Notes under the pieces: model-generated
Database searches by the model: none
Seen by the model: the letters and a program-made list of their open reading frames with translations, nothing else
Told to the model about the DNA's origin: nothing
Shown: positions 51,570 to 59,179 of the stretch, in pieces
How positions within the stretch are numbered: the first letter of the stretch is position 1
Layout: every line of letters starts with the position of its first letter
Translations under genes and position numbers: made by a program
Source: PALSA-1355 sp035496575
Lineage (GTDB): Bacteria; Planctomycetota; Planctomycetia; Pirellulales; PALSA-1355
Direction of reading: 5' to 3'
Length of the DNA: 64,000 nucleotides
Assembly (NCBI GenBank): GCA_035496575.1
Contig: DATJEN010000143.1
Span: forward strand, 36,644 to 100,643

Positions 51570-54538
51570 CGCGCACGCTGCTCATGCGATTGGCTTGGAA
51601 AGAGTACCGGGCAATCCGGGCGTTCTGGCTTTCGCTGCTCGCATTGGTGGCATTGGCTGTAGCCGCGGTCGCTATGTTTTCGATACCGAGCGGGTGGACC
51701 ACCAATCTGGTCTACATGATCGCCCTGGGCGCGCCCGCCTTTTTCGCGTTGGGATGCGCGGGCACTGCGTTCGCGCTCGAGCGCGAAGAGGGCACGTACG
51801 AGCAATTGCGTGCCTGGCCTGTTGAAGCGTGGCAGCTTCTTGTGAGTAAGCTTGGCGTGGCGTTCGTCGCCACGGCGGCCATGTTCGCCGCGGCATGGCC
51901 GATCGCACTGCTGGCGACGCGCCGAGAAGTGCCGCAGGCCGAGATGCTGCACGACATGCTTGCCCTGTGGCTGACGGCGGCCATCGAGGCCATCGCATGG
52001 GGCACGTTCTTCTCATTACTGAACGCTCGCCCGCTGATGGCCGTGCTAATGGGTTTGTTCGTCAGCACCAGCATCGCTCATCTGTTGAGCTGGATGGTCT
52101 CCGCGGACGCACATAGTTTTTTTGTGAAGCACTACGTGCAAGCCGTGCCTTTTCGTCTATTGGTCGCGGGCGCGGCGCTGGCAATCGATATCTATTTGGG
52201 GCTTCGCTGGCTCGACCTGGGCGACACAGTACGATCCAGGTCGCAGTTTCGACTGCCACCGCTGTTCAGGAGAAAGGCCCGCGTTCAATCCGTCGATTCG
52301 CTCGTGCGGCGGCCCGAGCGTCTCGCCGCGATCGGCCGCTTGTTCTGGCAAACCTGGCGGCAGTCGCGCTGGGCGATGTGCACGATCGTATTGGGCCAGG
52401 TCTCGCTGACCGGTCTCTTTTTGGCCACGTTTACGGCGCCCGACTATGCAAGCATTTTGCTCTTGATGCCATTCTGGGCCGCGATAGCCGGGTCGTTCGT
52501 GTTCCACTCCGACCAGGAACGGAAACACTACCGGTTTTTCATCGAGCACAATGTCTCGCCACGCTGGATGTGGCTTATGCGACAGTTGCCATGGTTCATC
52601 GTTCAGACTTGCGCCGTGGCGGTTCAAGTTGCGCTCGTGCTCGCGGTTCTGTTTATCCGGCGCGAGCGGCTTGGCGATGATCTCGCGGTTACGAACCTGA
52701 ACGCGCGCATTTTCTCCGGAAGCGTCTTCCCCATCCTTTTTGCATGGATCATCGGCTTCGCCGCCGGACAGTGGACTTCGATGTTCGTCAAAAGCGGCCT
52801 ATTGGCCGGCTCCTTCGGCATTGCGCTGACGATAATTCTCGGCGGCTGGATGCTTCTTAGTGGCGCCATGCACATCAGTCCGCTGTGGACGGTCGCTCCG
52901 CTGGTTACCGCCTTGATGGTCGGCACCTGGTTCCGCTCGCCCGACTGGATCGCCGACAACACGTCCTGGCGCGCCCGCATTCAAGCCGCCACCGTGGTGC
53001 TTGTTCCCACGCTGGCAATTCTGGTCGGCGTGGCAGCCTATCGCGCCTATCAAATCCCGCTCGTCAATCCGGGCTTCGATCCTGATGCCTATCTGGCTGA
53101 GATCACGCCCGAGAGCCGCGAAACGGCCGAGATGTATCGGCGGGCCAACGATCTGTTCCTACACGAGTCAGCGCGTGAGGAAGATTTGGAGGCGATGACA
53201 AAGTTAGATGACAAACAGTACGTCGAACACGTGAAACAAACCAAGACTGCTCGTCGTGCCAAGTTCATTGAAGAAAACGAAGCATGCCTGGCGGTTTTGT
53301 TGGAAGCCAGTAAGCGGCCAAGCTGCACGCTCTATGATCCACGAAAGCCAAACGAGCGGGTGAAGTTGTTCAATAGTCATTATTTAATTCGACTGATTTG
53401 CGACAGCGGCGACGTTCTGGGGAAAAACGGAAAACTCGACGAGGCATTCGATCACTACCTGTGTGCCTTGCGAACGATTGCACTGTGGTGCGATCATCTG
53501 CCAACCCTAGGGGACCCGGGGGCCGGCCTTTTTCAAATCCCATTCGTGTTTGGGCGTATTGCAACGTGGGGCCAAATGGATGGGCAAACGCCCGAGCGTC
53601 TCCGGGCAGCGGCCAGTCGACTGCGCGACTACGGTGTCGGTCACATCCACTTCACCGATCAAATTAAATCGAATTACCTGGTGGCGCGGTTTGCATTGCT
53701 TGGCAATGTGGGCGATCGCGATGAGTTGGCGACCGAGTCGGACGCCGTCGCGCACCGTTTGTCGTTGCTCGACTGGATGCCCTGGGAAAAGACTCGCGAG
53801 CTGCGGGCCCAGAACGCACTCGCCCGCGACGCCTTGCAACGCATGGCGGGACTTCAAAAGCAACTCGAAAATTATCCGGCTTTCGATTATCGCATCCAGC
53901 AGTCGCGGCTGATGCGCACTCCCTACTCGCTTTTCCGTGAAATCTCGGCATTCATACCCGCTCTGCAAGCAGGCTTGGGTAATGAGTCTCGCGATGTAGA
54001 CACGGGACGCGCGCTGCTCAGCTTCAAAGAGCACGATGTTGCCCTGCGATTGCAGTTGGCTGTTCAAGGCTTCATAAGTGCGCACAGCCATTTGCCTGAA
54101 ACTCTCAATCAACTCGTCCCAGAGTACTTCGATCGACTGCCGTTCGATCCGTACACCGGCCGCAATTTCGTCTATTTTCCGCATGGAGTCTTCCCTCCAG
54201 GACTAAGCGACCGCATGAATTGGGCTACGCATCTGCGGCAATTGGGCTGCATACCGGGTCAGCCCGGCTTCTGGTCACCAGGCGAACATGTTGTAGTCTC
54301 TCCGTGGGTGAACTTGGATGGTGATAACGACGTGATTCGGCAGATGGGCAATTCCTATGACGTCGTCTACAAAGCCGGCGAGCACCCGGACGAACCAGTT
54401 TCAGAGAGCTTCTACTACGTGCTGATTCGTGGCCATTGGTATCCAATCACCGTTCGGGCCGACGACCAGGGTCGAGAAGCGAAAGCGGCTGAAGATCCCG
54501 CCGCCGCCCCCGCCAGCCCGGAGGTCGCTGTCCCATGA
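51566..54538 (+). CDS. ABC-2-like permease with large exported C-terminal domain, copy 1
   Basis: The 990-residue protein opens with RLAWKEYRAIRAFWLSLLAL and has about twelve membrane helices in the first 510 residues (for example LGVAFVATAAMFAAAWPIAL and FGIALTIILGGWMLLSGAMH). Roughly 480 residues follow that should be outside, starting at YQIPLVNPGFDPDAYLAEIT and ending with HSHLPETLNQLVPEYFDRLP and FDPYTGRNFVYFPHG. It would form the membrane part of the transporter with the ATPase. The last seven residues (SPEVAVP) repeat those of the ATPase. ATG at 51566 overlaps the ATPase stop. Copy 2 follows in tandem. Confidence 0.85.
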   Translation: MTRTLLMRLAWKEYRAIRAFWLSLLALVALAVAAVAMFSIPSGWTTNLVYMIALGAPAFFALGCAGTAFALEREEGTYEQLRAWPVEAWQLLVSKLGVAFVATAAMFAAAWPIALLATRREVPQAEMLHDMLALWLTAAIEAIAWGTFFSLLNARPLMAVLMGLFVSTSIAHLLSWMVSADAHSFFVKHYVQAVPFRLLVAGAALAIDIYLGLRWLDLGDTVRSRSQFRLPPLFRRKARVQSVDSLVRRPERLAAIGRLFWQTWRQSRWAMCTIVLGQVSLTGLFLATFTAPDYASILLLMPFWAAIAGSFVFHSDQERKHYRFFIEHNVSPRWMWLMRQLPWFIVQTCAVAVQVALVLAVLFIRRERLGDDLAVTNLNARIFSGSVFPILFAWIIGFAAGQWTSMFVKSGLLAGSFGIALTIILGGWMLLSGAMHISPLWTVAPLVTALMVGTWFRSPDWIADNTSWRARIQAATVVLVPTLAILVGVAAYRAYQIPLVNPGFDPDAYLAEITPESRETAEMYRRANDLFLHESAREEDLEAMTKLDDKQYVEHVKQTKTARRAKFIEENEACLAVLLEASKRPSCTLYDPRKPNERVKLFNSHYLIRLICDSGDVLGKNGKLDEAFDHYLCALRTIALWCDHLPTLGDPGAGLFQIPFVFGRIATWGQMDGQTPERLRAAASRLRDYGVGHIHFTDQIKSNYLVARFALLGNVGDRDELATESDAVAHRLSLLDWMPWEKTRELRAQNALARDALQRMAGLQKQLENYPAFDYRIQQSRLMRTPYSLFREISAFIPALQAGLGNESRDVDTGRALLSFKEHDVALRLQLAVQGFISAHSHLPETLNQLVPEYFDRLPFDPYTGRNFVYFPHGVFPPGLSDRMNWATHLRQLGCIPGQPGFWSPGEHVVVSPWVNLDGDNDVIRQMGNSYDVVYKAGEHPDEPVSESFYYVLIRGHWYPITVRADDQGREAKAAEDPAAAPASPEVAVP

Positions 54539-57387
54539 CGCGCACGCTGCTTCTGCGACTGGCTTGGAAGGAGTACCGGGCAATTCGGGCGTTTTGGATT
54601 TCGCTGCTCGGTCTGGTTGCATTGGCCGAGTTGGGCGTCGTGACGTTCGGGATACCGGGAATCTCGCGCATCGACCTAGTCTATACCATCGCCCTGGCCG
54701 CGCCGGCTTTCTTTGCGCTGGGGTGTGCGGGCACGGCGTTCTCGATGGAGCGCGAGGAGGGGACTTACGAACAACTGCGAGCTGCGCCGGTCGAAGCCTG
54801 GCAACTGCTCGTGAGCAAACTGGGCGTTGCCATCCTGGCGACCGCAGCCATGTTTGCCGTTGCCTGGCCGATCGCGCTCGTTGCGTCCTCCCGCACGCTG
54901 CCGCAGACCGAGACCTTGAGCGGCATGGTCGAGATGTGGCTGGCCGCGGCGGTGGAAGCAATCGCGTGGGGGACATTTTTCTCGCTGTTGAGCGCCCGCC
55001 CTCTGATCTCGGTGCTTCTCGCGCTTTTTGTTAGCTCAACAACCGCACACTTCTCAAGCTGGATGATAGGAAGTGGTGCGCAGGCATTTGAAGCGAAGTA
55101 CTACATTCAGGCGGTGCCGCTGCGCTTACTGATCGCTGGCAGCGTGTTGGCCATCGACATCTATTTGGGCTTGCGCTGGCTGGACGAGCACGACGAGAAG
55201 CGTCGCTGGCTGGCCTCGCGGGTGCGGCGAAAGTTGCCGAAAGCGCGGCTGCGCGATGTTGGCAATGATGAGAAGACCCTCCCGCGGCAGCCCGATCGCA
55301 GCGCCGTGGTCGGCCATCTGGTGTGGCAGCAATGGCGGCAGTCGCGCGGCGCGATGCTGCTTTTGGTCATCGCGCAGTTGCTGTTCCAGGTGTTCATCTT
55401 TTTCATCGGACAGCCGAACGATTACCTAGCGCCATTTGCGATCGCTCCTTTCTGGGGCGCTATCGGCGGTGCGCTTGCGTTCCGACCCGACCAGGAGCGC
55501 AATCACTTCCGGTTCTTTATCGAGCACAATGTTTCCCCGCGCTGGGTTTGGTTCACGCGACAGGTGCCCTGGCTGCTGGCTCTGGCGGCGACGGCGCTCC
55601 TGCAATTCGTCGTGATCGGCGCCGTGCTCCTGCTGCGGGGCCGCGGGCTTCAGGCCTTGCAATACAGCCCGGTGCAATACAGCCCGGGGTACAATTCGGT
55701 GCTTCTCTTGGCTGTTCCGTTCACCTGGCTCATTGGTTACGCAGTCGGCCAGTGGACGTCGATGTTCTTAAAGAGCGGACTCATGGCTGGCTTTCTGGCG
55801 CTGGTCTTGACCGGAGTCTTGGTTTGGTGGGGCGCGGTCACGACGGCGATGGGCTACAGCGTCACCTGGACCGTGCTTCCGATCGTCGTTGCGCTCGTGG
55901 CCAGCACGTGGCTGCGCTCGCCCGACTGGATTGCTGAAAACACCACCTGGCGGGCGCGAATCCAAGCGGCCGCCGCGATACTCGTGCCCACGATCGCGAT
56001 CCTGATCGCAGTCGCAGCCTACCGCGCTTATCAGATTCCGCTGGTCGACCCCGGCTTCGACCCGGCCGCGTACCTGGCGGAGATTACGCCCGAGAGCCGC
56101 GAGACCGCCGAGATGTATCGGCGGGCGAATGACCAGCTCGTGGTGTCGGAAAAGCGTCGGGCCGATTTAAGCGAAAACAATAAAATCCTGGAGCTGCTTC
56201 TCGCGGCGAGCAAGCGGCCCAGTTGCACGTTAGACGACCCGCGAGTTGCGCACGACACGATTTACCTGCACAATGCAGAGAAGATGATTGGCCTCGTGCT
56301 GACGAGCGGATCGAACCTGGAAGCGTTTGGAAAATTTGACGAAGCTTTCGATCGCTACTGCGCGGCGTTGCGCATCGTGTCGCATTGGCGCGACCACGCG
56401 CCGACGATCGATTACAACGTATACAACGTGAGTCAGTGTCGGATAATTCTAGGCTACCTCGAGCGTTGGGCTGAAGATTCTCGGCAAACGCCGGAGAGAC
56501 TTCGGCAGGCTCTCGAAAAACTTCAAGATTACGACCGCCGCATTTTGCGTTCGAAGGACGGAATTAAATCGAACTATTTGCTGGCGACCTATGCCGTTCG
56601 AAATCAGCATGGCGCGCGGCAGGTGCTTGATATGACCGAAGAGGGTGCCCGACGGTTGGCTGTGTTGCCGTTCTTGCCGTGGGAGAAAACGCGGGAGTTG
56701 CGCGCTCAAAACCAGATCTCTCACGACGCCCTGAACCGCCTCGTGCAGATTGAAATCTGCTTCCAGGAAGGGCACCCTCCGGCCCATCTGATTCCAACCG
56801 CTCCAACCGCTTGGAAGTTTGGACGCTCTCCATCTCCATCCTTTGCGTCGCTCGAAGCCGGGCTGGGCAATCAAGAACGCGATCGAACCATCGCGGAAAA
56901 CCTGCTCATTTATCAAGAGGCGTTCGAGGCGCTTCGCCTGCGCATCGCGCTTTGCGCTTTCAAGCTCGAACACGAAAAATGGCCGGAGTCGCTGGACGAA
57001 TTGGTCGGACCGTATTTCGAAAAACTGCCGCTCGATCCTTACACCGGGCGGACGTTTGTCTACTTTGCGAATGGAATTCCAAGCCCACGCACTCCAATCG
57101 AGGAGGTGGAATTCACCGAAGCCCAACTGGACCGGAACTGGGTGCAACTGAAGCAACCTGGTTTCTGGTCGGCAGGACCCAACCTGCAGGCGGTGCCCTG
57201 GCGTGGATCGGGAAACGCTGAAAGCGCCTGGAACATTGAGGAAGCGCACCACCTAAATAGCAACTACGCGATTGTCTACTATGTGTGGACCCATCCGGGC
57301 TCGGATCGCAGTCGTTTGTCCTTCTACACCGCGTTGTCCAAGGGGCGATGGCATCCACTCTCGGAATTCAAACTTCCAAACCGCTAG
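54535..57387 (+). CDS. ABC-2-like permease with large exported C-terminal domain, copy 2
   Basis: The 950-residue paralogue of copy 1 matches it along its whole length, from RLAWKEYRAIRAFWISLLGL through SRETAEMYRRANDQ to EKWPESLDELVGPYFEKLPL and DPYTGRTFVYFANG. It lacks the central insertion that copy 1 has around residues 535-560 and ends without the SPEVAVP tail. The start ATG at 54535 overlaps the stop of copy 1 as ATGA, so all three transporter genes are translationally coupled. The two permeases may form a heterodimer with an ATPase homodimer. Confidence 0.85.
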   Translation: MTRTLLLRLAWKEYRAIRAFWISLLGLVALAELGVVTFGIPGISRIDLVYTIALAAPAFFALGCAGTAFSMEREEGTYEQLRAAPVEAWQLLVSKLGVAILATAAMFAVAWPIALVASSRTLPQTETLSGMVEMWLAAAVEAIAWGTFFSLLSARPLISVLLALFVSSTTAHFSSWMIGSGAQAFEAKYYIQAVPLRLLIAGSVLAIDIYLGLRWLDEHDEKRRWLASRVRRKLPKARLRDVGNDEKTLPRQPDRSAVVGHLVWQQWRQSRGAMLLLVIAQLLFQVFIFFIGQPNDYLAPFAIAPFWGAIGGALAFRPDQERNHFRFFIEHNVSPRWVWFTRQVPWLLALAATALLQFVVIGAVLLLRGRGLQALQYSPVQYSPGYNSVLLLAVPFTWLIGYAVGQWTSMFLKSGLMAGFLALVLTGVLVWWGAVTTAMGYSVTWTVLPIVVALVASTWLRSPDWIAENTTWRARIQAAAAILVPTIAILIAVAAYRAYQIPLVDPGFDPAAYLAEITPESRETAEMYRRANDQLVVSEKRRADLSENNKILELLLAASKRPSCTLDDPRVAHDTIYLHNAEKMIGLVLTSGSNLEAFGKFDEAFDRYCAALRIVSHWRDHAPTIDYNVYNVSQCRIILGYLERWAEDSRQTPERLRQALEKLQDYDRRILRSKDGIKSNYLLATYAVRNQHGARQVLDMTEEGARRLAVLPFLPWEKTRELRAQNQISHDALNRLVQIEICFQEGHPPAHLIPTAPTAWKFGRSPSPSFASLEAGLGNQERDRTIAENLLIYQEAFEALRLRIALCAFKLEHEKWPESLDELVGPYFEKLPLDPYTGRTFVYFANGIPSPRTPIEEVEFTEAQLDRNWVQLKQPGFWSAGPNLQAVPWRGSGNAESAWNIEEAHHLNSNYAIVYYVWTHPGSDRSRLSFYTALSKGRWHPLSEFKLPNR

Positions 57388-57476
57388 CCAACACGCCGCA
57401 ATCCGGTTCGCTGTCCGCCCGGCCCCGGGTTATAGTGTCCCCGGTCACACGCCTCGTCGTGCCTCGGGGGCTCAGC

Positions 57477-59171
57477 ATGTCCGCTTATTGCTTACGGGCT
57501 GTCGTTTTCTTGACCTTTCTGGCGGCTGGGCTCGGTTCGAACAGGGCCGACGAACCCTACGATCTCGTAATCGCCGGCGGCACGCTTTATGACGGCACGG
57601 GCGGAGCCGCGCGCAAAGCCGACGTCGGCATTCGCGCCCAGCGCATCGCGACGCTTGGCGATCTGAGCAAGGCCGAGGCTCGCAAGCGCATCGACGCCGG
57701 CGGCCAGGCCGTTGCGCCCGGCTTCATCAACATGCTCAGTTGGGCCACCACGTCGCTCTTGCACGACGGCCGCTCGCAAAGCGATATCCGCCAGGGCGTC
57801 ACGCTCGAGATTTTTGGCGAAGGCTGGTCGATGGGTCCGCTCAACGCGCGGATGAAGAAGGATCTCATCGAGCATCAGGGGGACATCAAGTACGACGTGC
57901 CCTGGACCACGCTGGGCGAATACCTGGACCACATGGCCAAGCGCGGCGTGTCGTGCAACGTGGCCTCGTTCGTGGGCGCCACCACGGTGCGGATTCACGC
58001 CATCGGCCATGAGGATCGCCGTCCCACTGAGTCGGAAATGGCCGAGATGCGCGCGCTGGTCGATCAGGCCATGCGCGAAGGAGCCTTGGGCGTGGGCTCT
58101 TCGCTGATCTACGCGCCAGCTTTTTATGCCGATACGCGCGAGCTCATCGAGCTGTGCAAAGTCGCCGCCAAGTATCAGGGCATGTACATCTCGCACATTC
58201 GCAGCGAAGGAAATCGACTGGTCGAGGCCACCGAAGAGCTGATTCAAATCGCGCGCGAAGCCGGCTTGCCGGCCGAGATCTATCATTTGAAGGCCGCCGG
58301 CCAGGCCAACTGGCCCAAGCGCGCCAAAGCCATTGCGGTGATCGAAGCCGCACGCGCGACCGGCACGCGCATCACCGCCGACATGTATACCTACACGGCG
58401 GGCTCGACCGGCCTCGATGCTTCGATGCCGCCCTGGGTGCAAGAAGGCGGAGTGCAGGCCTGGATCGGCCGCCTGCGCGATCCCGCCACGCGCCAGCGCG
58501 TGATGAACGAAATGCGCACGCCGAGCGACAAATGGGAAAACTTGCTGCTGGCGGCGGGTAGCCCCCAGCGCGTGCTCCTGGTCGGCTTCAAAAACAAGGA
58601 GCTCAAGCACCTGACGGGCAAGACCTTGGCCGAAGTGGCCAAGCGGCGCGGCGTCTCGCCCGAGGAGGCGGCCATGGACCTGGTGATCGAGGACGGCACG
58701 CGCGTCGATACGGTGTACTTCATGATGCAAGAAGATGACGTGAAGCGCAACGTCGCGCTGCCGTGGGTCAGCTTTGGATCGGATGCATCTTCCGAAGCTC
58801 CCGAGGGGCCGTTTTTGCTCTCGCAGCCGCACCCGCGCACCTACGGCAACTTTGCCCGCCTGCTCGGCAAATACGTGCGCGATGAGAAAGTGATTCCGCT
58901 CGAAGTGGCGATCCACAAGCTGACAGGCCTGGCGGCCACGAACCTGGGACTCGCGGATCGCGGATTTTTGCGCGAAGGTCAGTTCGCTGACGTGGTGGTG
59001 TTCGATCCGGCCAAGATCGAAGACCACGCCACCTTCGACAATCCCCATCAATACGCGACAGGCGTCTCGCACGTCATCGTCAACGGCACGCCCGTGCTCG
59101 TCGATGGCGAGCACACGGGCGCGAAGCCGGGGCAAGCCGTGTGGGGAAGAGCGCGCGCCGCAAAGCGCTAA
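57477..59171 (+). CDS. N-acyl-D-amino-acid deacylase-like amidohydrolase, exported
   Basis: The 564-residue protein has a signal peptide (YCLRAVVFLTFLAAGLGSNR) and the composite fold of D-aminoacylase-type amidohydrolases: DLVIAGGTLYDGTGGAARKA, PGFINML, IRQGVTLEIFGEGWSMGPL, YISHIRSEGNRLVEATEELI with the metal-binding His, WVSFGSDAS with the catalytic Asp, and the C-terminal REGQFADVVVFDP barrel. The usual HxH metal motif after PGF(I/V)D is replaced by NMLSW, as in a known branch of the family. Substrate is unknown. ATG at 57477 follows GGGGG. A near-identical copy of the gene 3' end lies at 63050. Confidence 0.82.
   Translation: MSAYCLRAVVFLTFLAAGLGSNRADEPYDLVIAGGTLYDGTGGAARKADVGIRAQRIATLGDLSKAEARKRIDAGGQAVAPGFINMLSWATTSLLHDGRSQSDIRQGVTLEIFGEGWSMGPLNARMKKDLIEHQGDIKYDVPWTTLGEYLDHMAKRGVSCNVASFVGATTVRIHAIGHEDRRPTESEMAEMRALVDQAMREGALGVGSSLIYAPAFYADTRELIELCKVAAKYQGMYISHIRSEGNRLVEATEELIQIAREAGLPAEIYHLKAAGQANWPKRAKAIAVIEAARATGTRITADMYTYTAGSTGLDASMPPWVQEGGVQAWIGRLRDPATRQRVMNEMRTPSDKWENLLLAAGSPQRVLLVGFKNKELKHLTGKTLAEVAKRRGVSPEEAAMDLVIEDGTRVDTVYFMMQEDDVKRNVALPWVSFGSDASSEAPEGPFLLSQPHPRTYGNFARLLGKYVRDEKVIPLEVAIHKLTGLAATNLGLADRGFLREGQFADVVVFDPAKIEDHATFDNPHQYATGVSHVIVNGTPVLVDGEHTGAKPGQAVWGRARAAKR
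58791..59165 (+). repeat. Source copy of a duplicated 3' gene segment
   Basis: About 375 bases from here recur at 63050-63424 with fewer than about ten base changes. The segment covers the last 125 codons of the amidohydrolase gene. Confidence 0.9.
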
Positions 59172-59179
59172 TCAACTGC

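Noticed and set aside
57492..59135. Long minus-strand ORF of 547 codons opposite the amidohydrolase gene
   Set aside because: It is a shadow of the true gene caused by high GC and codon bias; its translation is rich in His, Arg and Gly with no recognisable motif. The same holds for the long ORFs at 39344-40816 (+), 19843-21033 (-) and 45928-47211 (+).
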